The notes: generated by a model not told the origin, from the letters alone. 64,000 nucleotides of DNA from Dasania phycosphaerae (GCF_026891035.1 NZ_JAPTGG010000002.1:248001-312000), one strand, 5' to 3'; numbered from the stretch's first letter, positions 37,690 through 46,702 are shown. Numbers and translations are program-made.

Positions 37690-38412
37690 GTGAGACCCCT
37701 TGATGACACACTCAACCCAAGGCAAAACCACCTAATTGCAGCCCTGCCTACTGATGTGCAGGAGCGCTTGTTACCTAATTTGGAGCTTGTCCATTTACCA
37801 TTAGGTGCGGTGCTGTATGAATCTGGGGACACCTTATGCCACGCCTATTTCCCTGTCGACTGTATTATCTCTTTGCTTTATGTAATGGAAAACGGCGCCT
37901 CGGCCGAAATATCGGTAGTGGGCAATGAAGGGCTAGTGGGTACCGCATTATTTATGGGTGGAGAAAGTACCCCAAGCCGAGCAATAGTGCAAAGTGCTGG
38001 TAATAGCTACCGTATGGCTGCGCAGCAATTTAAAACGGAATTCAGTCGCCATAGTGAAATGTTGATGTTGCTATTACGCTACACGCAGGCCCTTATTACT
38101 CAGATGGCTCAAACAGCAGTGTGTAATCGACACCACTCAATTGATCAGCAAATATGTCGCTGGCTATTATTGTCGCTGGATAGACTGCCGGGCAATAACT
38201 TAAAAATGACCCAGGAGTTAATTGCCAATATGTTAGGAGTGCGCCGAGAAGGGGTTACAGAAGCCGCAGGGAAACTGCAAAAACAGGGAGTAATATCCTA
38301 TCAGCGCGGCAGCATTACTGTGCTTGACAGGCCAAAACTAGAGCAACTAAGTTGCGAGTGCTATGCAGTGGTAAAAAAAGAAACTGATCGTTTATTGCCA
38401 GGCCCCAGCTAG
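37690..38412 (+). CDS. Crp/Fnr-family transcriptional regulator
   Basis: 240 residues starting at a GTG preceded by GGAAGGA. The N-terminal cyclic-nucleotide-binding-like jelly roll (about 15-140; LPLGAVLYESGDTLCHAYFP, SVVGNEGLVGTALFMGG) lacks the CRP cAMP-binding arginine-serine pattern and the Fnr iron-sulfur cysteines, so its signal is unknown. The C-terminal helix-turn-helix is MTQELIANMLGVRREGVTEA (about 185-205). This type is often found in marine proteobacteria near stress genes. Confidence 0.9.
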   Translation: MRPLDDTLNPRQNHLIAALPTDVQERLLPNLELVHLPLGAVLYESGDTLCHAYFPVDCIISLLYVMENGASAEISVVGNEGLVGTALFMGGESTPSRAIVQSAGNSYRMAAQQFKTEFSRHSEMLMLLLRYTQALITQMAQTAVCNRHHSIDQQICRWLLLSLDRLPGNNLKMTQELIANMLGVRREGVTEAAGKLQKQGVISYQRGSITVLDRPKLEQLSCECYAVVKKETDRLLPGPS

Positions 38413-38637
38413 CTAATCTGTATTAGAAGCGTCAGCTGTCAACTTTAAGTGATAGCTGCTACCAAAAATTATGCCACAGACAAAATTTATTCTATAGCAG
38501 AAGCCATTTTAGGTTTGGCTGGCAATATTAACTTTCACTAAGTGTGTTAGCGCACGGACTGCTATGACGTTAAAGAGCATTATCTAGCCTCTTTCTATTA
38601 TGCATATCGCACAATAGCAATGTAATCAGAGGTTATT

Positions 38638-38781
38638 ATGAATAAGCCACAAGATATAAAATCAGAGAAGACTGATAGAGAAAAAGAGAGTGTTAGGCAA
38701 GAGGCTTTGTCTAAAAAAAATGCATCTGGATCAAGGAATGAACAGCAACAAAAACAACAGTACAAGCACGAGAAGAGGTAA
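38638..38781 (+). CDS. Small hydrophilic protein of 47 residues
   Basis: ATG at 38638 with AGAGG at a good distance. The peptide is almost entirely charged or polar (rich in Lys, Glu, Gln, Ser) with no hydrophobic segment; it ends QQQKQQYKHEKR and is likely disordered. I recognise no family. The clean ribosome site and biased composition support a real gene, but at this length it could be chance. It follows the Crp-like gene by 225 bases. Confidence 0.45.
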   Translation: MNKPQDIKSEKTDREKESVRQEALSKKNASGSRNEQQQKQQYKHEKR

Positions 38782-39087
38782 GTTCGATACTATCCCCAAT
38801 TATCGAATTGAATCATTCCTTAGCAAATATATATATTAGGAATGGCTTTAAATGGCTGGCGTCTCAGGCTATTCAAAATCACTATACTATCGATACTACA
38901 GCAAAATAAATTATATTTGTTTGTTTCTTATTTATGTTGTGTCATACGTAGTGTAGATCATATTTTGTTATTGCTTGTTGTTCACGCCAGCTTACTTTGT
39001 CATTGGAGTTTCAGGTTAAGCTTTTTTATTCGATATAAATATGATGCTAAGGGAATAGGGTAAATAGTATGATTAATTCAACCCATT
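38782..39087. other. Gene-free region before the antiporter gene
   Basis: AT-rich. A 73-codon plus-strand frame (38842-39063) is hydrophobic but its only ribosome-like sequence is 1-2 bases from the ATG and the composition follows the AT content; not called. Confidence 0.4.
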
Positions 39088-40815
39088 TTATGAGTTTAAT
39101 TTTAATCCAACTGACTCAATAGTAACGCCCTTAATCTCTCTTACAATAAGTTTTACCGGCCCCAGCTTTACATAATCGCCAACTACCGGCTTGCCATGGA
39201 ATTTTTTAGCTAGATAACTTTTGACGGTCAGCTCTGCAATATTTGCATCCACCTCAAAGCCATAGGCTTGTGCAATCTCTGAAATTTTAGCCTGTGGATG
39301 CAATGCAAATTCACCAAAAAAGCGCCCATCTTGGTTGAAAGAGGAGTGCGCAGCTGGGGCGAATACGCGGCCCAAAGCGGTTCTGGCGCTACTGGTGGCC
39401 AAGATGATGACTTGATCGTCGCAGCTAAGTTTGCGTTGGTCTATATCGTGTAGCAGTATGCCCCGGTGAATAACGCCCACTATTTGGCTGCCCTCCGTGA
39501 CTGGTAATCGTTTAACCTTGGTGCCAGCCGCTTGGCTACCAGCCAATACTGGGTATACCAGCAGTTCTTTGTCTTGCTCATGTTTGATAGTTAGGTGCAA
39601 ACATTCAGCTGCCTTTGCCGTTGGTGGCAGGTCAATTCCTAGCCATCGAGCCATAGGCGCAATGGTCCAGCCTTGCAGCACCAATGAAACTAGCACCACA
39701 AAGAACACTAGGTCAAAATAGGTCTGAGTGTGCTCTAGCCCGGCTAAGGAAGGGAACAGCGCTAAAATAATAGGTACAGCACCACGCAGCCCGCACCAAC
39801 CAATAAATACTTGTTCGCGCCAAGGGAACCGAAAAGGCAGCAAGGAAATCACTACTGCCAACGGCCTAGCAACAAAGATAAGCACAAAGGCAATCGCCAC
39901 GGCGGGCACAATAATCGGTAAAAGATTGCTAGGGGTAACCAGCAAGCCCAACATCAAAAACATGCCAATCTGGCTTAGCCAGGAAATACCATCATGAAAT
40001 CGGTGTATGTCATTGCTGTAAGGTAATGGCGTGTTGCCAATCATGACACCGACAATAAAGATAGCCAGAAAACCACTGCCATCCCACATAGTTGTTAAGC
40101 CGAACAGGCTAATAGCGCCGGCTAAAGCCAGCAGCGGATAGGAAGAAGAGGGCAGTGCCAACTTTTTTAATAACTGTACAAGTAAATAGCCACCGGTAAA
40201 GCCAACGGCCAAGCCTAAACCCATTTGCCGAAAAAGCTCATTAACTATGGTCCAGCCTTCATTGCCATTGCCCTGAGCCTGTAAAATCTGCACCAGTGTA
40301 ATGGTAAGGAAGATGGCCATGGGGTCATTAGACCCAGACTCAATCTCTAGGGTCGCACCGGTACGTTCTTTTAACTCAAAACCGGCATTTCTTAATAGGC
40401 CAAATACTGCGGCGGCATCGGTAGAGCCAACTATGGCGCCTATTAAAAGTGCCTCTTGCCATGGTAGCCCCAGCACCCAATAGACGGCGTAGCCAGTAAT
40501 GGCGGCAGTAATCAACACCCCAATGGTAGCGAGTGAAAGAGCAGGTTTTAGGCTGACGCGAAAAGTGTCTTTTTGGGTGCCTAAACCACCGTCAAAAATG
40601 ATAATGGCCAACGCGATATTACCAAGCAAAAAGGCTAAGCCAAAATCGTCAAACTTAAATCCGCCAGGGCCGTCTTCACCCACCAGCATCCCCACCACTA
40701 AAAATACCAATAGAATGGGAGCGCCAACACGCCGTGTAAATACACTGGCAACTACGCAAAGCAGGGCCAGGCTTGCTGCGCCAAAAATGTATTGGTACAT
40801 CAGTTCTATAGTCAT
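39088..40815 (-). CDS. nhaP2: CPA1-type K+/H+ (Na+/H+) antiporter, CvrA/NhaP2-like
   Basis: Inner-membrane cation/proton antiporter of 575 residues with about 12-13 membrane helices (about 5-390). The conserved ion-binding block SGSNDPMAIFLT and the stretch GWCGLRGAVPIILALFP are typical. The C-terminus adds a TrkA-C-like domain (about 400-480: GSQAAGTKVKRLPVTEGSQIVG) and a CorC/HlyC-associated domain (about 490-570). In related proteins these domains sense nucleotides or K+. AGGAT precedes the ATG. Monocistronic. Confidence 0.92.
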   Translation of the reverse strand: MTIELMYQYIFGAASLALLCVVASVFTRRVGAPILLVFLVVGMLVGEDGPGGFKFDDFGLAFLLGNIALAIIIFDGGLGTQKDTFRVSLKPALSLATIGVLITAAITGYAVYWVLGLPWQEALLIGAIVGSTDAAAVFGLLRNAGFELKERTGATLEIESGSNDPMAIFLTITLVQILQAQGNGNEGWTIVNELFRQMGLGLAVGFTGGYLLVQLLKKLALPSSSYPLLALAGAISLFGLTTMWDGSGFLAIFIVGVMIGNTPLPYSNDIHRFHDGISWLSQIGMFLMLGLLVTPSNLLPIIVPAVAIAFVLIFVARPLAVVISLLPFRFPWREQVFIGWCGLRGAVPIILALFPSLAGLEHTQTYFDLVFFVVLVSLVLQGWTIAPMARWLGIDLPPTAKAAECLHLTIKHEQDKELLVYPVLAGSQAAGTKVKRLPVTEGSQIVGVIHRGILLHDIDQRKLSCDDQVIILATSSARTALGRVFAPAAHSSFNQDGRFFGEFALHPQAKISEIAQAYGFEVDANIAELTVKSYLAKKFHGKPVVGDYVKLGPVKLIVREIKGVTIESVGLKLNS

Positions 40816-41216
40816 GGTTGATCCTAAGCAGTACGTCAGGCTACCGCAATTATCTCTAGGAGCTGTTAGCGTTAACGGCTGACCTTAATCGCTGGCTGAC
40901 AAAACTGAGTAGGCCGCCCTTATTAGTAGCAGTCTCAACAAGTAAATACAAGCCATTGATAAATAAGGTTTTATTGTAACACCTTGGTCGCTAAATATTG
41001 CTAAATCTCTTTGTCAATTTACCAATTTATAGATAAATATCAATTGAGCCCGTTAACTATAATCAGTATCCACTGCAAATAGTAAGTGAATGCTGTGCAT
41101 TAGCTAGTGTTTGAACAGCTCAGGGGGGGGGCTGCAAAAGCTACAGATGGCTGCTGTATACCAATTACTCTGTATATATTTTCGCGGTGTTAGAGGGGCG
41201 GCTAACAAACCGAAAA
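40816..41216. other. Gene-free region between the antiporter and the end of the pst operon
   Basis: 401 bases with no coding potential. It contains a run of nine G (41123-41131) outside any gene. The antiporter promoter must lie at its left end. Confidence 0.45.
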
Positions 41217-41357
41217 TTATTTTTTATTTTTAGTAGATAGGACGATGAGATAAACCACAAATGCAATAAACAAACCGAGAAAAGAGTACCCTAGTACGGC
41301 TCCAATCTGATCGCAGAGTTCTTGGTTAACGCACCCCATCCCTATTTGTATGTTCAT
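41217..41357 (-). CDS. Small single-span membrane protein at the end of the pst operon
   Basis: 46 residues with a strong ribosome site (TTGGAG, 6 bases before ATG). The first 18 residues contain two Cys (MGCVNQELCDQIG). One membrane helix follows (about 21-40: LGYSFLGLFIAFVVYLIVL) and then a basic tail (KNKK), which predicts the Cys-containing end in the periplasm. It starts 56 bases after pstB on the same strand and is the last gene of the arsM-arsC-pst unit. No family recognised; it might modulate the transporter or bind metal/metalloid through the Cys pair. Confidence 0.65.
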   Translation of the reverse strand: MNIQIGMGCVNQELCDQIGAVLGYSFLGLFIAFVVYLIVLSTKNKK

Positions 41358-41413
41358 AGCTACTCCAAGTGGGTATATCAACAGCTACACAGTAAAGCAG
41401 TGACTAGCTTTAG

Positions 41414-42247
41414 TTAGCCTCTAGCGCCCGATATATAAGCTGCCGTTAATGCGTGTGTAGGCGCTTCGAACAAATGCTGGCATTGGCCAAACTCGACAAG
41501 CTGGCCTACCCGTTCAGTCATCCAAAAAAAGCCGGCATAATTAGCTACCCGCCGTGCTTGTGCCAAGTTGTGTGTGACGATCACTACGGTATAACGTCCA
41601 CGCAAACGTAAAATTAATTCTTCTACCACTGCAGAAGCGATAGGGTCTAGGGCACTGCAGGGCTCGTCCATTAGCAGAATTTCGGGCTCCAGCACCAAAG
41701 CGCGGGCAATGCACAGCCGCTGTTGCTGGCCGCCAGACAAAGCCATCGCGGAGCTGTGCAAACGATCGGACACTTCATCCCAAAGGCCTACATCTTTTAG
41801 CGCTTGCTCTATCTTATGGTGGCGCACATTGCGGTCGCGCACGCCGTGCTCTTTTAGCGGTAGCTCTAGGTTGCGCCAAATGGATAAAGGAAACGGATTG
41901 GGCTTTTGGAAAATCATACCTATACGTCGCCTGAGTTTGAGTGTATCCACAGGGTCGTGTAGCAGATCTTGGCCATCAAATAAAATTTTACCGCTAACAT
42001 GGGCATCCGCATGATGGTCGCTGAGTCGGTTTAGGCTTGAGAGAAAGCTGGTCTTGCCACAACCCGAGGGGCCAATTAATGCGGTGATGCAGCCCTGGTA
42101 AATATCTAGGGATACTTGTGAGAGAACAGTCTTAGCACCATAGCCCACCGTAAGATCCTGTATTTGTAAATGGGGCTGGGGCACACAACAGGGCTTGCCT
42201 TGTTCTATTTCCCCTAGGGTATAACTTCTTTCTTTTAGTCTATTCAT
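41414..42247 (-). CDS. pstB: Phosphate-type ABC transporter ATPase PstB
   Basis: Energises the Pst importer. 277 residues; Walker A GPSGCGKTSF, Q-loop MIFQKPNPFP, signature LSGGQQQRLCIARAL, Walker B EILLMDEPCSALD and the switch His in VVIVTHNL. FQKPNPFP is specific for PstB. The N-terminus (about 1-25, with Cys-Cys in GKPCCVPQP) is longer than usual. It starts within the end of an in-frame repeat mini-ORF that begins at the pstA stop. No phoU follows, unlike canonical pst operons. Confidence 0.94.
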   Translation of the reverse strand: MNRLKERSYTLGEIEQGKPCCVPQPHLQIQDLTVGYGAKTVLSQVSLDIYQGCITALIGPSGCGKTSFLSSLNRLSDHHADAHVSGKILFDGQDLLHDPVDTLKLRRRIGMIFQKPNPFPLSIWRNLELPLKEHGVRDRNVRHHKIEQALKDVGLWDEVSDRLHSSAMALSGGQQQRLCIARALVLEPEILLMDEPCSALDPIASAVVEELILRLRGRYTVVIVTHNLAQARRVANYAGFFWMTERVGQLVEFGQCQHLFEAPTHALTAAYISGARG

Positions 42248-42308
42248 ATTTAGTACCAGTCATATTTGTATCCGTCATATTAGTACCACCCATATTAATC
42301 CCCGTCAT
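42240..42308 (-). repeat. 15-base tandem repeats forming a 22-codon mini-ORF between pstA and pstB
   Basis: Five imperfect 15-16 base units, each containing ATG on the minus strand, fill the pstA-pstB junction. They encode an uninterrupted pentapeptide repeat, MTGIN-MGGTN-MTDTN-MTGTK, then YE and stop. The first ATG overlaps the pstA TGA (ATGA) and the closing TAG overlaps the pstB start (ATGAATAG). The mini-ORF therefore links the two genes by translational overlap at both ends. Whether the peptide is made is unknown; the repeats may simply be expanded start sites. Confidence 0.6.
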
Positions 42309-43138
42309 GCTAATACCAGCCTGCGCTTAAACCAGCTGTCTACTAAACTTTGCGCCAAGGTGTTGAGCACAATAATGAGTGTTACTAGTACTAACGCAGA
42401 AGCGTAGGCTGCGCCGTCGCCGCCGGTGACATTCATAGCTAAATCATAAATATGCACCGCCAGTGCTCGTCCCGAATCCAGTAACGATCCCGGCATGCGG
42501 TCTACATAGCCACTGGTAAATAACAGCGCCGCCGTTTCGGCTGTAGCTCGTCCGATACTCAAAATCAGGCCGGCGACAATAGCTGGGCGTGCAGCTGGCA
42601 GCAGTATGTGCCATATAGCAGTGCTGCGCGTCATCCCCAAGGCCAAAGCACCGCGTCGCCAATCGTTGCTGACTGTGCGCAAGCCAACTTCGCAGGTGCG
42701 TACAAATACCGGCAGTATCATGCAAGCTAGGGTCAAGCCACCTGACAACAGTGAAAATCCCAAGCCTAAGTAAATGCTGAAAAAAGCGTTACCAAATAAG
42801 CCGTAAACAATAGAGGGCACGCCAGCCAAAATATCCAGCGTGATACCGGTGCTGTTGGCAAAGCGGCTATTACTGCTGGCAAATTCTGATAGCCAAATGG
42901 CAACACCCAAACCCAAGGGTAGGGCGACGGTGAGTGCAATCAATAATAGCCATAAGGTAGACACCAAAATTGGTGCTATGCCACCGCCACGGCCAGCATC
43001 GGTAGGCGCATCAAACAGAAACTGCCAGCTAAAATGGGCAGCGCCTTGCAGTACCACATCGCTCAGCACCCACAGCAGTGCTGCTACAACCAATAGGGCG
43101 CAGACCATAATCAGCCAGCTAAATATGCGTTCAGCCAT
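42305..43138 (-). CDS. pstA: Phosphate-type ABC transporter permease PstA
   Basis: Inner-membrane permease with about six helices. The ATG at 43138 is chosen over 43180 because it overlaps the pstC stop by 8 bases (ATGGCTGA), the usual coupling; 277 residues result. FASSNSRFANSTGITLDILAGVPSIVYGLFG and GLRTVSNDWRRGALALGMTR contain the EAA-loop contact for PstB. GGGIAPILVSTLWLLLIAL is typical of the first periplasmic/helix region. Confidence 0.93.
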   Translation of the reverse strand: MAERIFSWLIMVCALLVVAALLWVLSDVVLQGAAHFSWQFLFDAPTDAGRGGGIAPILVSTLWLLLIALTVALPLGLGVAIWLSEFASSNSRFANSTGITLDILAGVPSIVYGLFGNAFFSIYLGLGFSLLSGGLTLACMILPVFVRTCEVGLRTVSNDWRRGALALGMTRSTAIWHILLPAARPAIVAGLILSIGRATAETAALLFTSGYVDRMPGSLLDSGRALAVHIYDLAMNVTGGDGAAYASALVLVTLIIVLNTLAQSLVDSWFKRRLVLA

Positions 43139-44021
43139 ATTGCAACGCCTGTTTGTGAGCACGGACCACGCGGTGTGCAAACCAAGACAGCAGCCAAACC
43201 AGCATCGTTAACAACAAGCCCGAGGCAAACAAGCTGGCACGATGATCGCCCATAGCATAAGCCATCTCCAGCGCAATATTGGCCGTTAACACGCGCACCG
43301 GTTCAAATAAACCCGATGGGTTTTGTACTACATTGCCAGCTACCATCAACACCGCTAGGGTTTCACCCAGTGCTCGCGCGGTGGCCAGGAGTACACCACT
43401 ACTGATACCGGACCTAGCAGCGGGTAAAAAAATATGCAGTATCTGAGAATTACGACGCAGCCCCAGCGCCATACTGCCAGCCAGTAACTCCCTAGGCACG
43501 CTGGCCAAGGCGGACGCACTGGTGAGGGCAATGGTTGGCAGTATCATTAACGTCAATACCAATATCGCTGCCAACAGCGAAGCCCCTGGTGGCTGCCAAC
43601 TGGTAATTAGCGGTACCAAGCGCGTCAAACCCCACAAACCGAACACTACTGAAGGTATACCCGCCAACACATTTAACAGCAGACGAAAGCTTTGTGCCCA
43701 GCGCGGCGATGCATAAAATTGCAGATAAATAGCGCTACCCAAACCCAGCGGCAAGGCTAAAACAACTGCGCCCACCGTTACCGCCAGTGATGACAATATC
43801 ATCGGGGCCATGCCGAACTGGCTTTCCAGCGGATACCAACTCTGGCCGTAAAATAACTGTAGCCATGTACCGTCCCGCCAGCGGTTGGCAAAAAAAGGCC
43901 AAGACTCGTTGAGCAAAAACAGAATTATTATTGCCAGCAGTAGGCCTGTTGCGCTGGCCACAATTAACAGCAAGAAATTGAGGCGCCTATCGGCTTGGTT
44001 ATTGATACTGTTATTAAACAT
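43131..44021 (-). CDS. pstC: Phosphate-type ABC transporter permease PstC
   Basis: 296 residues and six predicted helices. LLLNVLAGIPSVVFGLWGL and LASVPRELLAGSMALGLRRN (EAA loop) match PstC, as does ATARALGETLAVLMVAGN. It starts 33 bases after pstS and overlaps pstA. Part of the unit that begins with arsM, not with a pho-regulated promoter that I could recognise. Confidence 0.93.
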   Translation of the reverse strand: MFNNSINNQADRRLNFLLLIVASATGLLLAIIILFLLNESWPFFANRWRDGTWLQLFYGQSWYPLESQFGMAPMILSSLAVTVGAVVLALPLGLGSAIYLQFYASPRWAQSFRLLLNVLAGIPSVVFGLWGLTRLVPLITSWQPPGASLLAAILVLTLMILPTIALTSASALASVPRELLAGSMALGLRRNSQILHIFLPAARSGISSGVLLATARALGETLAVLMVAGNVVQNPSGLFEPVRVLTANIALEMAYAMGDHRASLFASGLLLTMLVWLLSWFAHRVVRAHKQALQYG

Positions 44022-44054
44022 AGATTTTAAGAATGGATTGGTAGGCCTCGCCGG

Positions 44055-44900
44055 CTATTCACCTGCGACACCACTTTTGATGCTATTGCTAAAAGGCGCA
44101 ACAAAAAACTGTGCTACTATTAGATCTTTCACCTCGGCTGATTGCGCAAAGTTAATAAAGTTTTTAACTAATCCCTCCGGCTTAGCTTTGACCACCAGAT
44201 TAAGCTGACGCGACAAGGGGTAAGCACCCTGGGCCACGGACGCAACCGTGGCGACCTGACCAGCCATAGGCAATAACTTTATAGGCGTACCTAAGGCTTG
44301 TTCATACTCGGCGGTACCTATAGATACATAACCTATGGCACCGGGATTGCCGGCGACAGTTTTAATACCCTGTTGATTTTCACCTATTACTACCTGCGCC
44401 TTAATTTGGCTGTTTTTGAGGGAAAAATAATGCAGGAACAGCTCTAGCGTTGAACGACCCTCCGCCTTGTTGACCACAGTGATAGGCAGGTCGGCAGCGC
44501 CCAGCTTCTGCCAATTATTTATTTTTCCCGTGTATATATCAATTATCTGCGCGTCGCTAAGCGCAGTTACGGCATTGCTTTTATGCAGGATGATACCGAT
44601 ACCATCCATGGCAATTTGAAAGGGTGTAAGATCCTGTTCGGTAGATTTTAATGGCCTAGATACCATGCCAATATCGGCCAAGCCCATACGGGTGTCATTA
44701 ATACCCCGCGAAGACCCACCCATTTGCACGTCAATACGTACATCAGGATGTTGTGATTCATAGCGCTTGGCAATTTCCATGGCTAGTGGCGCAATCGTGC
44801 TTGATCCCGTTAGCGTTAACTGCCTGTTGTCGGCTTGCGCCAGCGCTAGGTTTAACACGGCACTCAATAACACGATTGCACTTGCTAGCGCTTTAATCAT
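44055..44900 (-). CDS. pstS: Phosphate/arsenate-type substrate-binding protein PstS
   Basis: Periplasmic binding protein with signal peptide (about 1-22, ending NLALAQA). LTLTGSSTIAPLAMEIAKRY and MGGSSRGINDTRMGLADIGM supply the backbone and Ser/Arg/Asp contacts of an oxyanion-binding pocket. 281 residues is a short PstS (PstS_2 type). The start overlaps arsC by 4 bases (ATGA). Coupling to an arsenate reductase gene raises the question whether it prefers phosphate over arsenate, protecting the cell, or brings arsenate in; sequence alone cannot decide. Confidence 0.9.
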   Translation of the reverse strand: MIKALASAIVLLSAVLNLALAQADNRQLTLTGSSTIAPLAMEIAKRYESQHPDVRIDVQMGGSSRGINDTRMGLADIGMVSRPLKSTEQDLTPFQIAMDGIGIILHKSNAVTALSDAQIIDIYTGKINNWQKLGAADLPITVVNKAEGRSTLELFLHYFSLKNSQIKAQVVIGENQQGIKTVAGNPGAIGYVSIGTAEYEQALGTPIKLLPMAGQVATVASVAQGAYPLSRQLNLVVKAKPEGLVKNFINFAQSAEVKDLIVAQFFVAPFSNSIKSGVAGE

Positions 44901-45433
44901 GATAACGCCCTCATCAACTTAGCGATGGATGCAGTGTTGCTGCAGTTGTTAGCCGAAAGTCTAGCGACTAAGGTTTCTACCCGCGCCTTAATAGTATTAA
45001 AACAGCAAGCAAAAGCTGCGCGTTCTTGCTCCGCATCATCGGATGAACCAGCAGGATCGGGAAAACTCCAGTGCACATACTCATAGTGGCCCGCAAAGTT
45101 GGGGCAGGGCTCGTTAGCTGCGTTATCGCAAACGGTTAGCACCAGATCAAACTCTGGCGCATTATCGCCGCTAAATTCCTGCCAGCTCTTGCTGCGAATA
45201 TCCGTAGCAGTAGGCAACAACAATTGCTCGATCTGCGCCAGTGCCATGGGGTGCACTTTTCCGGTAGGGCGACTGCCGGCGCTATAGGCTAGAAACAAGC
45301 CGCCACCTAATGTGTTGAAAATGGCCTCGGCCATAATAGAGCGAGCAGAGTTGCCAGTACAAAGCAGCAAAATTTTTATCTGTTGTGTTACTGGTTTTAT
45401 TAAGTCAGAAACGCCTCCTTCAGCTAGCAGCAT
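44897..45433 (-). CDS. arsC: Thioredoxin-coupled arsenate reductase (low-MW phosphatase fold)
   Basis: Reduces arsenate to arsenite. The P-loop CTGNSAR (Cys25 to Arg31, C-x5-R) is followed by the redox pair Cys102 and Cys110 in LTVCDNAANEPCPNF, the arrangement of S. aureus-type ArsC. HWSFPDPAG carries the catalytic Asp. 178 residues, longer than the usual 130-140, with an extra N-terminal stretch of about 18 and a C-terminal tail. The gene overlaps arsM by 10 bases and pstS by 4, so it is tightly coupled to both. Confidence 0.92.
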   Translation of the reverse strand: MLLAEGGVSDLIKPVTQQIKILLLCTGNSARSIMAEAIFNTLGGGLFLAYSAGSRPTGKVHPMALAQIEQLLLPTATDIRSKSWQEFSGDNAPEFDLVLTVCDNAANEPCPNFAGHYEYVHWSFPDPAGSSDDAEQERAAFACCFNTIKARVETLVARLSANNCSNTASIAKLMRALS

Positions 45434-46464
45434 GGATTGCTCTCCTTGATTGATGCTGAGGTATCAAAAGGAATAGACGATCCGCAACCTTCAAACAAAC
45501 CAAAATGCTGACTGAAATCGCCGATAAAGCTGAAGTGCTCGGCAAAGCGTGTATCTTTCAACATACGCCAAGTGTTACCACATACCGGAAACACGCGGCC
45601 TGTTTCCATACTGTGGTGTTTATCCAACACAAAGCTGTGTGGGCTGTTGGGTACTGTGCCTTGGTAAATAACCGCTTGGCCATAATCCTCGCAAGCGCTC
45701 TCTAAGGCATCGATTTTGAATAGGCGATAACTGGCAGAGAAAAACCGTAGGTTTCCGGTTTGCTGAGCCAATTCGCTATCGGTCACTAGCAAAGGCTGAT
45801 CCTCTACTAGCCTAGCATCGGCAAAACCCGCAGCCTTAGATAAGCGCAAGAAATCATTCCAGTATAAAGCGCCACCCAAACACTCTCCGTATAATACCGA
45901 ATCCTCACGCACGGCATCTGGCACTCGGCGATCGCAATACACATCGGAAAAATAGAATTCACCACCGGGTTTCAGCAAGCGGTGTATACCTTTGAGAACA
46001 GCGGCTTTATCCGGCGATAGGTTGACCACACAGTTGGACACGATGACATCAAACGATCCAGGTTGCAGATCCAGCTCGTCTAATTTTTCTATATAGCCTT
46101 TAATAAAGCGTACGTTGTCATAACCCAAGGACTGGGCATGCCACTCTTGATGCGCACTAGCCACAGCCAGTTGTTCGTCGGTCATATCGACGCCTACCAC
46201 TTCACCTTCGGGGCCTACCAGTTGCGCCAAGGCATAAACATCGCGGCCCGAGCCGCAGCCTAAATCCAACACTCTACAACCCGATAGTAGTGGCGGGCAT
46301 ACTAGGCCACAACCGTAATAGCGCGACACTACTTCGGGATGAATGCGTGCAAGTAAGGGCTTTAGCCATCCCGGTATATTGCTAAGGTCACAGCAAGCAG
46401 TGGTTTTTAAATCGGCAGAGCTTTGCAACTGCTTGCCGTAATAGTCTTGAACGACGTCGTGCAT
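45424..46464 (-). CDS. arsM: Arsenite S-adenosylmethionine methyltransferase ArsM
   Basis: Methylates trivalent arsenic. The ATG at 46464 has GGAG at the right distance (the upstream TTG at 46479 overlaps that ribosome site). The SAM motif is VLDLGCGSGRDVY. Cysteines Cys24, Cys52, Cys145 and Cys195 match the four conserved arsenic-binding/catalytic cysteines of ArsM; the last two are 50 residues apart as in the characterised algal enzyme. The opening MHDVVQDYYGKQLQSSADLK is typical of the arsenosugar-linked subgroup. 346 residues. First gene of the arsM-arsC-pstSCAB unit, behind an ECF-type promoter element at 46547-46573. Confidence 0.94.
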   Translation of the reverse strand: MHDVVQDYYGKQLQSSADLKTTACCDLSNIPGWLKPLLARIHPEVVSRYYGCGLVCPPLLSGCRVLDLGCGSGRDVYALAQLVGPEGEVVGVDMTDEQLAVASAHQEWHAQSLGYDNVRFIKGYIEKLDELDLQPGSFDVIVSNCVVNLSPDKAAVLKGIHRLLKPGGEFYFSDVYCDRRVPDAVREDSVLYGECLGGALYWNDFLRLSKAAGFADARLVEDQPLLVTDSELAQQTGNLRFFSASYRLFKIDALESACEDYGQAVIYQGTVPNSPHSFVLDKHHSMETGRVFPVCGNTWRMLKDTRFAEHFSFIGDFSQHFGLFEGCGSSIPFDTSASIKESNPCC

Positions 46465-46546
46465 GATGAATGACTCCAAATAAAATACTTTATGTCTAGG
46501 TTTGGCTCGGCTATTGCTGAGCTAAGATAATTATGTATAGCTATTA

Positions 46547-46573
46547 GTCGTGGCATAACTATTGTTTCTTACA
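46547..46573 (-). promoter_or_regulatory. ECF-type promoter element upstream of arsM
   Basis: Minus strand TGTAAGAA (46573-46566), 15 bases, CGAC (46550-46547), then TAA. The same elements at the same spacing occur before arsS and before the sigma operon. The -10-like box lies about 82 bases before the arsM ATG. Confidence 0.75.
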
Positions 46574-46702
46574 CTGATTATTGAGGAGTTGGAGAAATAG
46601 CTCATAGAATTAGCGATATTTTATTTAGTAATAATTAAGGGGGCGCAACCTGCGCAGGGTAGTGTGGCCCCGATCAGGGACCTGTGTTTATAATTCAACG
46701 TA

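Noticed and set aside
38842..39063. 73-codon hydrophobic plus-strand ORF
   Set aside because: No usable ribosome site; its hydrophobic content follows from AT-rich sequence.
41123..41131. Run of nine G as a phase-variation tract
   Set aside because: It lies in non-coding DNA and is not positioned within a promoter or gene that I can identify.
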